A stretch of 64,000 nucleotides of DNA, from positions 1,364,001 to 1,428,000 of the forward strand of contig NZ_JAFBCK010000001.1 in NCBI RefSeq assembly GCF_016907695.1, in the 5' to 3' direction. Positions within the stretch are counted from its first letter, which is position 1, and each line of letters opens with the position of its first letter. Shown here piece by piece: positions 42,826 through 52,902 of the stretch. The DNA is from Actinokineospora baliensis. GTDB lineage: Bacteria > Actinomycetota > Actinomycetes > Mycobacteriales > Pseudonocardiaceae. The notes below the pieces were generated by a model that saw only the letters and a program-made list of their open reading frames with translations, did not search any database and was not told the origin of the DNA. A program made the position numbers and the translations under genes.

Positions 42826-43473
42826 ATGCGCGTCCTGGTCGTCGACAACTACGACAGCTTCGTCTACAACCTCGTGCAGTACCTGGCGCAGTTGGGGGCC
42901 GAGTGCGAGGTCTGGCGCAACGATGCGGCGCGGTTGACCGAGGATGGGGTGCTCGACGGGTTCGACGCTGTGCTGGTCAGTCCTGGGCCGAGTACGCCGG
43001 AGCGGGCCGGGTACAGCATCGACGTGGTCAGGCGGTGTGCTGACGCGGGGATGCCGCTGTTGGGGGTGTGCCTCGGGCACCAGGCGATCGGTGTGGCGTG
43101 GGGGGCGACCGTCACGCAGGCGCCGGAGTTGCTGCACGGGAAGACGAGCCAGGTGGTGCACAACGGGGGCGGGGTGCTGGCGGGTCTGCCGGACCCGTTC
43201 ACCGCGACGCGGTACCACTCGCTGTCGATCGTGCCCGACACCATCCCGGACGACTTCGAGGTCACCGGCCGCACCGAGAGCGGGATCGTGATGGCGATGC
43301 GCCACCGCGAGCTGCCGGTGCACGGCGTGCAGTTCCACCCCGAGTCGGTGCTGACCGACGGCGGTCACCGGATGCTGGCGAACTTCTTGGCCACCGCGGG
43401 CTTCACCGTGCCGGAGGCGCGGGTCGCCGAGCTCGAGCGCGGGATGCGCGAGTTGACCAAGGCCCTCGGCTGA
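42826..43473 (+). CDS. pabA: Glutamine amidotransferase component (PabA/TrpG family)
   Basis: A 215-residue class I amidotransferase that supplies ammonia to aminodeoxychorismate or anthranilate synthase. VDNYDSFVYNLVQYL is the start, LGVCLGHQAIG holds the catalytic Cys and GVQFHPESV the His. No partner synthase gene is adjacent. The Rv0013 homologue in the same location is annotated pabA/trpG. Which pathway it serves cannot be decided here. Confidence 0.92.
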   Translation: MRVLVVDNYDSFVYNLVQYLAQLGAECEVWRNDAARLTEDGVLDGFDAVLVSPGPSTPERAGYSIDVVRRCADAGMPLLGVCLGHQAIGVAWGATVTQAPELLHGKTSQVVHNGGGVLAGLPDPFTATRYHSLSIVPDTIPDDFEVTGRTESGIVMAMRHRELPVHGVQFHPESVLTDGGHRMLANFLATAGFTVPEARVAELERGMRELTKALG

Positions 43474-43474
43474 G

Positions 43475-44131
43475 TCAGGGCGCGATCCCGAGGTCGGCGG
43501 ACAGGGCGTGGAAGCGGGACTCGGCGAGCTCGCCGGGGTCGGCGGCCAGCCAGGCCAGGTGACCGAAGGCTTCCAGGACGACGAGTCCGTGGATCGCGGT
43601 CCACGCGGTGAACGCCACCGCCGCCGCGTCCGGGGGTAGGTCGACCGCTGCGGCGAAGGTGTCGAGCGCGGGGTCGGCTGCTTCGCGCTTGAGGGTGCCG
43701 CGGTGCCACGCGGCGGTGATCGGCGGTACGAACGCGGCGCCCACTTGGCGGCTCGCGGCCGAGGTCGGGCCGGATTCCGGGGCCGCGTAGTCGGGGATCG
43801 GCGTCCCGTACAGCAGGGCGAACTCGTTCGGGTGGGCCAGCGCCCACCCCCGGTACGCCAGGGCCGCGGCCACGAACGCGTCGCTTTCCGCCTCGTCCCG
43901 CGCGCGCGCCACCTCGTGCGCCAGGGCCGCGAAACCGTCGGTGATCAGCTCGGTCAGCAGTGCGTCGCGGTTCGGGTAGTAGCGGTACAGGCCCGCCGGG
44001 CTCATGCCGATCGACACGGCCACCGCGCGCAGCGACAGCGCCGCGCCGCCGCTGTCCCGGAGTTGGGCCGTTGCCGCGGCTTTGATCTCGGCTGTCGTCT
44101 GCTCCCGGAGTCGTTCCCGCCTGCTCGCCAT
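43475..44131 (-). CDS. TetR/AcrR family repressor
   Basis: A 218-residue regulator with an N-terminal helix-turn-helix (LSLRAVAVSIGMSPAGLYRYYPNRDALL, about 33-60) and a WHG-type C-terminal ligand domain. It is divergent from the membrane protein gene, with an operator-like inverted repeat in the 56-bp gap, so it likely represses itself and that gene. Confidence 0.9.
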   Translation of the reverse strand: MASRRERLREQTTAEIKAAATAQLRDSGGAALSLRAVAVSIGMSPAGLYRYYPNRDALLTELITDGFAALAHEVARARDEAESDAFVAAALAYRGWALAHPNEFALLYGTPIPDYAAPESGPTSAASRQVGAAFVPPITAAWHRGTLKREAADPALDTFAAAVDLPPDAAAVAFTAWTAIHGLVVLEAFGHLAWLAADPGELAESRFHALSADLGIAP

Positions 44132-44151
44132 GGTGCGAGAGGGTAGCGCGT

Positions 44152-44203
44152 TGCGATCGGTGTTCGCAGTGAGCTACCGTCGCAAGTGTGAACACTGATC
44201 GCA
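44152..44203. promoter_or_regulatory. Probable TetR operator
   Basis: TGCGATCGGTGTTC (44152-44165) is inverted as GAACACTGATCGCA (44190-44203), 13 of 14 bases matching. A third TGATCGCA half-site lies at 44214-44221. The repeat spans the gap between the divergent genes and the GTG at 44188. Confidence 0.65.
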
Positions 44204-44907
44204 GTGCAGTTATTGATCGCAATGCAAGTGGGGGACGCGAAAGCGTTCCTGGCCGAGCCGCTGCTGTGTTGTTGCTGGTCGAGGGCCTGTTGTTGTTCGT
44301 ACCCGTGGTGGTCCTCGGTGCCGCTGTGGGATGGCCCGCCAGCCTGGGCGAGCCTGCCGCCACCGTCCTGCCGCAGGTCGCCGAGAACGAAACGGCGCTG
44401 CGGCTGGGGTACGTCGCCTACCTCGCCTACTCGGCGCTGTTCTTACCGGTCGCCTTGTGGGTCACCGCGACCCTCGCGCCGGACCGGCAGGACTCGCGGC
44501 TCGCTCGCCTCGGCCTCGCGTTCGCCGCCCTGTCCGCGGTCGCGCGCTGCGTCGGCATCGTCCGGTGGCTCACCGCGATGCCCGACCTGGCGCACGACTG
44601 GCAGGCGGGCGCGAACCGGGAGGCGATCGCGGTGCAGTACGACGTGCTGAACTCGTTCGCCGGTGGTGTCGGTGAACTGCTCGGCGTCTCGCTGTTCGCC
44701 GCGGGCTGGTTGTTCTGCCTCGTGAAGATCGCGGACATCCCGTTGTGGCTCAAGGGCTTCACTGCGATCACCGCCGTCGCCCTGGCGCTGCCGCTGGTCG
44801 AGTTGCTCGGTGTCGACGCGGGTGCGCTGATCAGCGTGGGCAGCGCGACCGTGCAGATCTGGTTCCTTGCCACCGCCGTGCACATCTTCCGCGCGCGAAC
44901 CGCTTGA
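44188..44907 (+). CDS. DUF4386-like polytopic membrane protein
   Basis: A 239-residue protein with about six hydrophobic helices (first at about 25-45). It resembles the DUF4386 family by length and topology. The GTG start overlaps the operator-like repeat and has no clear ribosome site, so the true start may be internal. Likely controlled by the divergent TetR gene. Confidence 0.72.
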   Translation: MNTDRSAVIDRNASGGRESVPGRAAAVLLLVEGLLLFVPVVVLGAAVGWPASLGEPAATVLPQVAENETALRLGYVAYLAYSALFLPVALWVTATLAPDRQDSRLARLGLAFAALSAVARCVGIVRWLTAMPDLAHDWQAGANREAIAVQYDVLNSFAGGVGELLGVSLFAAGWLFCLVKIADIPLWLKGFTAITAVALALPLVELLGVDAGALISVGSATVQIWFLATAVHIFRARTA

Positions 44908-44916
44908 GCCAAAGGG

Positions 44917-44951
44917 AAAGGCCCCCACCCCGGCGAGGGGTGGGGGCCTTT
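44917..44951. terminator. Bidirectional terminator before pknB
   Basis: A perfect 15-bp stem (44917-44931 with 44937-44951), ending in AAA/TTT on both sides, lies between the convergent membrane protein gene and pknB. It ends the long kinase operon. Confidence 0.92.
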
Positions 44952-44959
44952 CGCGTCGA

Positions 44960-46948
44960 CTACCTGGTCGGCACCGTCGGGAACGTCGGTCCGCCCCGCG
45001 CCTTGCCGATCCGCACGCCGATCGCGGTGTCCTTGCTGATCTTGTCGCCCGGCTGCTGCTGCTGGTCGATGATCTTGCCGACCTCGTCGGGGTCGTTGGT
45101 GAACTCTTCGATCACGTTGAGCTGGCCCATCCAGCCGCGCTGGCGCAGCTGCGCCTCGGCCTCGGCCCGGGTCTTGCCCTCCAGGTTCGGCATCTCCAGT
45201 TCGACCTTGTCGCCCTTGGAGACGCTCAGCGTGATCGTGGTGCCCTTGCGCGCCTTGCCGCCCTTGGGCGCCTGGTCGACGACCTCACCGGCGGGCCGGT
45301 CCGAGGACACGTCCTTGCGCTGCGGCACAAACCCGGCCGCGGTGAGGTTCTTCGCCGCGGTGTCGTAGTCCTGCCCGACCAGGTTGGTGACCTCGATGGT
45401 GTCCGGGCCCTTGCCGATCGCCAGCTTGACCTGGGTGCCCGGGTTGACCTGCTGGCCCGCTGCCGGGTTGGTCTCCACGACCTTGCCGATCAGCTTCTCG
45501 TCCTCGACCTCGACCTCGTCGACGGCCGCGACCACGCCGAGCTTGCCCTCGGTCAGCAGCTGCTTGGCCTCGTCCGGGGTCTTGCCTGCCACGTCCGGCA
45601 CGGCGACCTTGCCGGGCGCGGTGCCGACCTTGAGCGTGATCCGGTCGCCCTTGCGCACGTCGGTGCCCGCGGTGGGCGCGGTGTCGATGACCTTGCCGAT
45701 GTCCTCGGTGGTGCACGGACCCGGTTGGCCGTCGGCGGTCTGCTCGCAGGCGACCGCCTCGCGCACCACCTGCAGGCCCTTGTTCGCCAGGGTGGCGTTG
45801 GCCTGCGCCTCGACCTGCTTGCGCACGTCGGGCAACGCGAACGAGTCGCTGCCCGCGGGTGCCTTCTCCTTGGACAGCAACAGGAACAGCAGCGCGACCA
45901 GGGCGGCGACGATCAGCGCGACCAGCACGATCAGCCAGGTCTTGCGCCGCTTGCGCCTGCGGTCCTCTTCGTCGTCGTACCCGCCGTAGTCGTCGTGCTC
46001 GTCGGAGAAGACCTCGGGCCGGTGCCGCCCGCGCACCTCGGGCTGGCGGCTCTGGCCGAGCACCGCGGTCCGGTCCTCGTCGGTCATCACCATCGGCGCG
46101 GCCGGGCGCTGGCCGGAGAGCACGCGGACGATGTCGGTGCGCATCTCGGCGGCCGACTGGTACCGGTTGGCCGCGCCCTTGGACATCGCCTTGAGCACGA
46201 TCGCGTCCAGCTGCGGGCTGACCCTCGGGTTCAGCGCCGACGGCGACCTCGGGTCCTCCCGCACGTGCTGGTAGGCGACCGCGACCGGCGAGTCACCGGT
46301 GAACGGCGGTTCACCGGTGAGCAGTTCGAACAGCACGCACCCGGTGGCGTAGACGTCCGAGCGGGCGTCGACCGCCTCACCGCGGGCCTGCTCGGGCGAG
46401 AGGTACTGGGCCGTGCCGATCACCGCGGCGGTCTGCGTCACCGCGACCTGCCCGTCGGCGACCGCGCGCGCGATGCCGAAGTCCATCACCTTCACCGCGC
46501 CGGAGCGGGTGATCATCACGTTCGCGGGCTTGACGTCGCGGTGCACGATGCCGTGCCGGTGGCTGAAGTCCAGCGCGGCGCAGACGTCGGCCATGATCTC
46601 CATCGCGCGCTGCCCGGGCAGTGGTCCCTCGGACTTGACGATGTCGCGCAGCGTCCGGCCGTCGACGTACTCCATCACGATGTAGGGCAGCGGACCGGTC
46701 TCGATGCGGGTCTCGCCGGTGTCGTACACGGCCACGATCGCCGGGTGGTTGAGCGCGGCGGCGTTCTGCGCCTCGCGGCGGAACCGCTCCTGGAACTGCG
46801 GGTCGCGGGCCAGGTCCTGGCGGAGCACCTTCACCGCGACCTCGCGGCTGAGTCGGACGTCGCGGCCCCGGTGGACCTCGGACATGCCGCCGTACCCGAT
46901 CGTCTCGCCGATCTCGTAGCGGTTGGAGAGCAGTCGCGGTGTGGTCAT
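44960..46948 (-). CDS. pknB: Ser/Thr protein kinase PknB with PASTA repeats
   Basis: A 662-residue sensor kinase. The N-terminal kinase domain shows GYGGMSEVHRG, IVHRDVKPANVMI and VMDFGIARA. A juxtamembrane linker leads to a strong membrane helix (about 333-355, WLIVLVALIVAALVALLFLL). Four extracellular PASTA repeats (about 372-660) each start with a PDV/PNL-type motif and bind muropeptides or lipid II. It is last in the fhaB-pstP-rodA-pbpA-pknA-pknB order and phosphorylates envelope proteins, probably including CwlM and the MurJ-linked pseudokinase. Confidence 0.96.
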   Translation of the reverse strand: MTTPRLLSNRYEIGETIGYGGMSEVHRGRDVRLSREVAVKVLRQDLARDPQFQERFRREAQNAAALNHPAIVAVYDTGETRIETGPLPYIVMEYVDGRTLRDIVKSEGPLPGQRAMEIMADVCAALDFSHRHGIVHRDVKPANVMITRSGAVKVMDFGIARAVADGQVAVTQTAAVIGTAQYLSPEQARGEAVDARSDVYATGCVLFELLTGEPPFTGDSPVAVAYQHVREDPRSPSALNPRVSPQLDAIVLKAMSKGAANRYQSAAEMRTDIVRVLSGQRPAAPMVMTDEDRTAVLGQSRQPEVRGRHRPEVFSDEHDDYGGYDDEEDRRRKRRKTWLIVLVALIVAALVALLFLLLSKEKAPAGSDSFALPDVRKQVEAQANATLANKGLQVVREAVACEQTADGQPGPCTTEDIGKVIDTAPTAGTDVRKGDRITLKVGTAPGKVAVPDVAGKTPDEAKQLLTEGKLGVVAAVDEVEVEDEKLIGKVVETNPAAGQQVNPGTQVKLAIGKGPDTIEVTNLVGQDYDTAAKNLTAAGFVPQRKDVSSDRPAGEVVDQAPKGGKARKGTTITLSVSKGDKVELEMPNLEGKTRAEAEAQLRQRGWMGQLNVIEEFTNDPDEVGKIIDQQQQPGDKISKDTAIGVRIGKARGGPTFPTVPTR

Positions 46949-47024
46949 CGGTGCGTTGCCCCGCTCCTAGTCATGTCCTGTCCCATCATGCCTGCTGTCC
47001 GACCCTCGTCCAGCCGGTCGTCGC

Positions 47025-48461
47025 TCATCCCCCGGGTCCGTTCTGCCTGCACTTGATTGTGACGGGCGCGCCGCGCGGCACCCGGCCCACTGGCGAGACT
47101 TCGACAACGAGGCAGTTGTCCTGGTCCTGCACCACCGCGCCGTCCTCGTCGATCACCATGGCCGCGACGCCGAGCTCGGTCAGCTCCTCGCGCACCTGCG
47201 CCGCCGGTCGGGTGATGTAGCGGGTGGGGATGATGGTGACCGGCTCGTCGTCCCCGGTGGGACGCGGGGTGCGCGTGGTCGGTTGCCCGGCCGGTGGCCC
47301 ACCGGGTTCCTCGCTGTCGCCGGGCACCACCGAGGTCGGTCGGGGTCCGGGGTCGCTGGGCCCCTGGTCCTCGGGTGCGTCCGAGCCGAAGATCGCGGGC
47401 AGGCCGATCGCGAGTGCCACGACCAGCGCGATGGTCAGCACCCCGATGGCCACCCATAAGCCGCCCCGCCCGGAGCGTTGCGGTTGCGGCGGCATCGGGA
47501 ACCCGGTCGAGCCGGGGTGCGGGCTGACCGGGACCAGCCCGGGGTGGGTGCCGGTCACCGGGGTGCGCGGGCCCGCGTGCCGCTGGGCGGCGGCGAGCGC
47601 GTAGCCGGACGGGGTGGGCAGCGGCATCCCGGCGCGGATCGCGGCGACCGCGGCGGCGAACTCGCCGCCGCTGCCGTAGCGCTGCCGGGGGTCCTTCACC
47701 AGCGTCGCCTCGATCACCGCGCGGGCACCGGGCGGGATGTCCGGCGGCAGCGGCGGCGGGATGTCGCGGATGTGCATCATCGCGACGGTCACGGCGTTCT
47801 CGGACAGGAACGGCCTGCGCCCGGTCAGGCACTCGTACCCGACCACGGCCAGGGAGTACACGTCGCTGGCCGGTTCGGCCTCGTGCCCGAGCGCCTGCTC
47901 GGGGGCGATGTAGTGCGCGGTGCCCATCACCATGCCGGAGCGGGTGACCGGTGCCGCGTCGGCCGCCTTGGCGATGCCGAAGTCGGTCAGCTTCACCACG
48001 CCAGCCGGGGTGATCAGGATGTTGCCCGGCTTGACGTCGCGGTGCACGTAGCCGCGTTCGTGCGCCGCCTGCAGCGCGTGCCCGGCCTGCTCGAGGATGT
48101 CGAGGGTGCGCTCGGCGCCGATGCGGCCCTCCTTGGCCACGATCGCCGCGAGCGGTTCGCCCTCGACCAGCTCCATCACCAGGTACGCGGTGTCCTGCGG
48201 GCCGTCGAGGATGGACGCGGTCTCGCCGTAGTCGTGCACCGAGGCGATCCCGGGGTGGTTGATCGAGGCGGTGGTGCGCGCCTCGGTGCGGAACCGGTGC
48301 AGGAACTCCGCGTCCCCGCACAGCTCCGGCTTGAGCACCTTGACCGCGACCCTGCGGTCGAGCCGGGTGTCGGCGGCCTCCCACACCTCGCCCATGCCAC
48401 CGACCGCTATCCGGCGGGTGAGCCGGTAGCGGTCGGCGAGCAGTTGGCCCGAGGTGAACAC
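47025..48461 (-). CDS. pknA: Ser/Thr protein kinase PknA with one PASTA-like domain
   Basis: A 478-residue kinase with [24 protein letters not shown] and [10 protein letters not shown] membrane helix near 336-358 precedes a Pro/Thr-rich stretch and a single C-terminal PASTA-like domain ending [11 protein letters not shown]. Mycobacterial PknA lacks PASTA domains, so this extension is a lineage feature. It starts 4 bp after the pbpA stop. Confidence 0.93.
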   Translation of the reverse strand: MFTSGQLLADRYRLTRRIAVGGMGEVWEAADTRLDRRVAVKVLKPELCGDAEFLHRFRTEARTTASINHPGIASVHDYGETASILDGPQDTAYLVMELVEGEPLAAIVAKEGRIGAERTLDILEQAGHALQAAHERGYVHRDVKPGNILITPAGVVKLTDFGIAKAADAAPVTRSGMVMGTAHYIAPEQALGHEAEPASDVYSLAVVGYECLTGRRPFLSENAVTVAMMHIRDIPPPLPPDIPPGARAVIEATLVKDPRQRYGSGGEFAAAVAAIRAGMPLPTPSGYALAAAQRHAGPRTPVTGTHPGLVPVSPHPGSTGFPMPPQPQRSGRGGLWVAIGVLTIALVVALAIGLPAIFGSDAPEDQGPSDPGPRPTSVVPGDSEEPGGPPAGQPTTRTPRPTGDDEPVTIIPTRYITRPAAQVREELTELGVAAMVIDEDGAVVQDQDNCLVVEVSPVGRVPRGAPVTIKCRQNGPGG

Positions 48462-48464
48462 GGG

Positions 48465-49949
48465 TCAGCCACCGCCCAACGCGGCGATCATGGTGGCGCG
48501 GCCGATCGCGGCCGACAGCTTGCCGCCGGTGGCGGCCACGTCCTGGCTCTCCACCACGACCGCGACGGCGACCTTCGGGTCGTCGGCTGGCGCGAAGGCC
48601 ACGTACCAGGCGAACGGCGGGGTGTTCTTCGGGTCGTTGCCGGTCTCGGCGGTGCCGGTCTTGGACGCGATGGTCAGCCCGTCGCGCTTGCCGTCGCCGC
48701 CGGTCTTCTCCTCGGAGGCGATCATCATGTCGCGCAGCTGGCCCGCGGCGTCGCGGGACATGGCCCGGCCGAGGCTGTCGGTGTCGAGCCGGGAGATCTC
48801 CGAGAGGTCCGGCGCCAGGATCGACTTCACCAGCTGCGGGCGCATCCGCTCGCCGCCGTTGGCGATGGTCGCCACGATCTGCGCGTTCTGCAGCGGGGTG
48901 AGCCGCACGTCGCGCTGGCCGATGCCCGACTGCATCAGCGCGGCCTTGTCGGCGATGGTCATGCAGCTGGCCGAGGGCCCGATGCAGGACTGCTCGACCT
49001 TCATCGGCACCACCAGGTCGCTCTCGCCGATGCCGAACTCGGCGGCCTGCTCGGCGATCTTCTCCGGGCCGAGGTCGCCTGCCAGCTCCGCGAACGCGGT
49101 GTTGCACGACAGCGACAGCGCGACCAGCATGCTCACCCCGTTCGGCGTGCCGTTGCAGAAGCCGCGGTTGTAGTTGCGCAGCTCGGAGCCGCCGACCTGC
49201 AGCCGGTCGGTGGAGGTGACCTGGTCGTCCTTGGACTTGCCGTCCTCCAGCGCCGCGGCGGCCACGACGAGCTTGAACGTCGAGCCGGGCGCGTAGGTCT
49301 CCGAGATCGCCCGGTTCAGCATCGGCTTGCGCTTGTCGGCGTTGTACTCCTTCCACGCCTTCTCCTGCGCGATGCCGTCGTGCGCGGAGAGCGTGTTCGG
49401 GTCGTACGACGGCGTGCTGACCATGGCCAGGATCTCGCCGGTCTTCGGGTTCAGCGCCACCACCGAGCCCGCGAACCCGGCCTTGGCCATCGCGTCGTAG
49501 GCGGCGGTCTGCGCGTCGGGGTTGATGGTCAGCTCGATGTTGCCGCCGCGCGGGTCGCGGCCGGTGATCAGGTCCGACAGCCGCCGGACGAACAGCCGGT
49601 CGTCGGAGCCGTTGAGGATCTCGTCCTCGGCGCGCTCCAACCCGCCCGCGCCGTAGCGCACCGAGTAGTACCCGGTCACCGGCGCGAAGGTCGGGCCAGC
49701 GGTGTACTGGCGCAGGTAGCGCAGCCGGTCGTTGGTCGGCAGGACGGTCGCCAGCATCACCTGGTTGTTGGCGCCCTTGGCGAGGATCTTGCCGCGCTGG
49801 CGGGAGTACTCCTCGAGCAGGACCCGCTGGTTGCGCGGGTCCTCGCGGTAGTCGTCGGCCTTGATGATCTGGATGTAGGTCGCGTTGGCCAGCAACAGGA
49901 TGATCATGCCGAGCATGGCGAGGCCGACTCGGCGCAGCGGGGTGTTCAT
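48465..49949 (-). CDS. pbpA: Penicillin-binding protein A (transpeptidase)
   Basis: A 494-residue class B-type transpeptidase with one N-terminal membrane helix. Active-site motifs are STFK (in GSTFKLV), SCN (SLSCNTAF) and KTGTAE near residue 425. It crosslinks peptidoglycan with RodA, whose gene overlaps it by 4 bp. Confidence 0.96.
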   Translation of the reverse strand: MNTPLRRVGLAMLGMIILLLANATYIQIIKADDYREDPRNQRVLLEEYSRQRGKILAKGANNQVMLATVLPTNDRLRYLRQYTAGPTFAPVTGYYSVRYGAGGLERAEDEILNGSDDRLFVRRLSDLITGRDPRGGNIELTINPDAQTAAYDAMAKAGFAGSVVALNPKTGEILAMVSTPSYDPNTLSAHDGIAQEKAWKEYNADKRKPMLNRAISETYAPGSTFKLVVAAAALEDGKSKDDQVTSTDRLQVGGSELRNYNRGFCNGTPNGVSMLVALSLSCNTAFAELAGDLGPEKIAEQAAEFGIGESDLVVPMKVEQSCIGPSASCMTIADKAALMQSGIGQRDVRLTPLQNAQIVATIANGGERMRPQLVKSILAPDLSEISRLDTDSLGRAMSRDAAGQLRDMMIASEEKTGGDGKRDGLTIASKTGTAETGNDPKNTPPFAWYVAFAPADDPKVAVAVVVESQDVAATGGKLSAAIGRATMIAALGGG

Positions 49950-51430
49950 TCCGGCCTCTCCGCCTGCGGCCGCTGCACCATCACCGTGTGCGCCTCGGCG
50001 ATCGGGGCCTGCGGGACCGGCCGTGGCCGCGCGCCGGTCTGCGGCCTGCGCGCGGCGTCGGAGATCCGCAGCAGCAGCGCGATCAGCACGTAGTTGGCCA
50101 GCAGCGAGGAACCCCCGTAGGACAGGAACGGCGCGGTGATGCCGGTCATCGGGATGAGCTTGGTGACGCCGCCGACGACGACGAACACCTGCATGATCAG
50201 CAGGAAGGACAGGCCGCCGCCGAGCAGCTTGCCGAAGGTGTCGCGCACCGCGAGCGCGCTGCGCATCCCGCGCAGCGCGAGCACGGTGTAGACCAGCAGC
50301 AGCGCGGCGAGGCCGATGAAGCCCAGCTCCTCGCCGATGGCCGCGGCGATGAAGTCGGTGTTGGCCAGCGGGACCAGCTCCGGGCGGCCCGCGCCGAGGC
50401 CGGTGCCGCCGATCCCACCGGTGCCCAGGCCGAACAGCGCCTGCGCGATCTGGTAGCCGCCGCCCGCGTCGGCGTAGGTGGCCAGCGGGTCGACCCAGTT
50501 CGCCACCCGCTGCTGCACGTGGGTGAACAGGTTGTAGGCGATGATCGCGCCGCCGACGAACAGCGACAGCCCCAGCACCACCCACACCGCGCGCTCGGTG
50601 GCGACGTAGAGCATCACCAGGATGGTGCCGAAGAACAGCAGCGAGGTGCCGAGGTCCTTCTGGAAGACCAGGACGCCGAGCGAGACCGCCCAGGCGAACA
50701 CGACCGGACCGAGGTCGCGGGCGCGCGGCAGGTCGACGCCGAGCACCCGGCGGCCCGCGGCCATGAACAGGTCGCGCTTGGAGACCAGGAACGCGGCGAA
50801 GAACACCAGCAGCAGGATCTTGGCGAACTCACCCGGCTGCAGCGAGAACGGGCCGACCTTGAGCCAGATCTTGGCGCCGTTGATCGTCGGCGCGATGAAG
50901 CTGGGCAGCACCGCGGGCAGCGCCAGCAGGAACAGCCCGACCAGGCCGAAGGTGTAGCTGTACTTGGTGAGCGTCCGGTGGTCCTTGATCACGATGAGCA
51001 CGGCCAGGAACAGCGCCAGCGCCACGGTGGTCCACAGGATCTGCTTGGGCACGTCGTTGTTGATCTCGCGGCCCGCGCGCAGCGCCTTCTCGGTCATCGC
51101 CAGGTCGATCCGGTAGATCATCACCAGGCCGAGCCCGTTGAGCAGCGCGACGCAGGGCAGGATCAGCGGGTCGGCGTAGGGGGCGAACTTGCGCACCGCG
51201 ACGTGCGCCACCGCGAACAGCCCCAGGAACGCCAACCCGTACCAGAAGATGCGCAGCGTCAGCTGCTGCTCCTGGTTGGCCTCGACGAGCATCAGCGCGG
51301 CGGAGACCACGAAGGCGGCGAAGCCGAGCAGCAGCAGCTCGGTGCCGCGCCTGGTGGGCGCCGCGGGGTCGGTGTTCGCGCTGCTCTGCCCGGTCGCCGG
51401 ACCAACCGCGCCCTGGACCGGTGTACTCAT
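49946..51430 (-). CDS. rodA: SEDS glycosyltransferase RodA/FtsW
   Basis: A 494-residue membrane protein with about ten helices. It carries the SEDS signatures, including LQPGEFAKILLLVFFAAFL, the DLGTSLLFFG loop and the C-terminal PFLSYGGSSLLANY. It polymerises glycan strands from lipid II. Start and stop codons overlap pstP and pbpA, giving a tightly coupled operon. Confidence 0.96.
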   Translation of the reverse strand: MSTPVQGAVGPATGQSSANTDPAAPTRRGTELLLLGFAAFVVSAALMLVEANQEQQLTLRIFWYGLAFLGLFAVAHVAVRKFAPYADPLILPCVALLNGLGLVMIYRIDLAMTEKALRAGREINNDVPKQILWTTVALALFLAVLIVIKDHRTLTKYSYTFGLVGLFLLALPAVLPSFIAPTINGAKIWLKVGPFSLQPGEFAKILLLVFFAAFLVSKRDLFMAAGRRVLGVDLPRARDLGPVVFAWAVSLGVLVFQKDLGTSLLFFGTILVMLYVATERAVWVVLGLSLFVGGAIIAYNLFTHVQQRVANWVDPLATYADAGGGYQIAQALFGLGTGGIGGTGLGAGRPELVPLANTDFIAAAIGEELGFIGLAALLLVYTVLALRGMRSALAVRDTFGKLLGGGLSFLLIMQVFVVVGGVTKLIPMTGITAPFLSYGGSSLLANYVLIALLLRISDAARRPQTGARPRPVPQAPIAEAHTVMVQRPQAERPE

Positions 51431-52902
51431 CAGCCGCCGCCCTTGTCCTCGTCCCGCGGGGTGCGGCAGTTGACCCCGGGCTGCGGCTGGACCTGCTCGG
51501 AGGTCTGCGCGGTGCCCGTGGTCGACGAGTCGGTGGTGGTGACCAGCGGCGTGGTCGTCGTGGTCGGGAACCCGGGCGTGGTGGTCGTCGGTGCGCCGGT
51601 GGTCGTACCACCGGGCGGGGTGCCGGGGGAGGGCGTCGTCGTCGGGGTCTCGGTCTGCTTCACCAGGGTGTCGCAGTCGGGCAGGCCGAACTTGCTGCGC
51701 AGCCCGCGCACGAACTCCCGCGCCTCGACGATGTTGCCGAAGGTGTTGTTGCCGTTGCGGACCTCTTCCTTGCCGAACTGCTCGAGGTCGTCGACGTAGA
51801 ACTTGTCGCACGCCGCGGCGTTCGGGTCGCAGGAGCCCTGCAGCTGGCTGTTGAGCGAGAGGCCGAGCACGCTGCCGCGCACGCCCTGGAAGATCGCGAT
51901 CTCCCCGCCGTCGCCCTCGCCGACGAAGTACTGGTTGTTCACCCAGATCCGCGCCGCGACCGCACCGGCGCCCAGCAGGACCAGCAGCAACAGCAGGCCG
52001 ACCAGCAGCCGCACCCGCTTGCGCCGCTTGACCTTCGGGTCCGGCGGCGGGGGCTGCTCGATCTTGCGCGGTTCCGGCCTCGGCGTGGTCATCGCGCTGG
52101 CCCTGGACGCGGCCGAATCCGGCGGTGGCGTCTCGTCGGAGCCGTTGCCCGCCGCGCCGCCGACGATGGGGTGGTTGTCCCCGTAGTCGACGTCCACGAC
52201 GTCGGCGATGATCACCGTCACGTTGTCCGGACCACCGCCGCGCAGCGCGAGCTCGATCATCCGGTCCGCGCACTCCTGCGGGTCCGGGATCTGGATCGCC
52301 TCGGACAGCGTCTCGTGGCTCACCGGCCCGGACAGCCCGTCGGAGCACAGCAGGTACCGGTCGCCTGGTCGGGCCTCGCGCACGGTCAGGCTCGGTTCCA
52401 CCTCGTGCCCGGTCAGCGCCTTGAGCAGCAGCGAGCGCTGCGGGTGCGTCGCGGCCTCGTCCTCGGTGATCCGACCCTCGTCGATCAGCGACTGGACGAA
52501 GGTGTCGTCGTGCGTGATCTGCGTGAACTGGCCGTTGCGGCGCAGGTACACCCGGGAGTCGCCGACGTGCACCAGGCCGATCCGGTTGCCCGCGAACAGG
52601 ATCGCCGACAGCGTCGTGCCCATCCCGTCGAGGTCCGGGTCGCTGGCCACCAGCTCGGCGATCGCGCCGTTGCCCGCCAGCGTCGCCTCGCGCAGCTGGC
52701 CGAGCAGGTCGTCACCGGGCTCGTCGTCGTCGAGCGGCGCGAGCGCGGCGATCACCACCTTGCTGGCGACCTCACCGGCGACGTGGCCGCCCATCCCGTC
52801 GGCCAAGGAGAGCAGGCGTGGGCCCGCGTACACGGAGTCCTGGTTGTTGGAACGCACCAGGCCCCGGTCGCTGCGGGCCGCGTAACGAAGAACAAGGGTC
52901 AT
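51430..52902 (-). CDS. pstP: PP2C-family phosphatase PstP
   Basis: A 490-residue phosphatase. The cytoplasmic PP2C domain (about 1-235) has SNNQDSVY, LADGMGGHVAGEVAS, VGDSRVYL and GGGPDNVTVI metal sites. One membrane helix (about 301-321) follows, then an extracellular domain and a Thr/Pro-rich tail from about 420. It reverses PknA/PknB phosphorylation. Overlaps fhaB by 4 bp. Confidence 0.96.
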   Translation of the reverse strand: MTLVLRYAARSDRGLVRSNNQDSVYAGPRLLSLADGMGGHVAGEVASKVVIAALAPLDDDEPGDDLLGQLREATLAGNGAIAELVASDPDLDGMGTTLSAILFAGNRIGLVHVGDSRVYLRRNGQFTQITHDDTFVQSLIDEGRITEDEAATHPQRSLLLKALTGHEVEPSLTVREARPGDRYLLCSDGLSGPVSHETLSEAIQIPDPQECADRMIELALRGGGPDNVTVIIADVVDVDYGDNHPIVGGAAGNGSDETPPPDSAASRASAMTTPRPEPRKIEQPPPPDPKVKRRKRVRLLVGLLLLLVLLGAGAVAARIWVNNQYFVGEGDGGEIAIFQGVRGSVLGLSLNSQLQGSCDPNAAACDKFYVDDLEQFGKEEVRNGNNTFGNIVEAREFVRGLRSKFGLPDCDTLVKQTETPTTTPSPGTPPGGTTTGAPTTTTPGFPTTTTTPLVTTTDSSTTGTAQTSEQVQPQPGVNCRTPRDEDKGGG

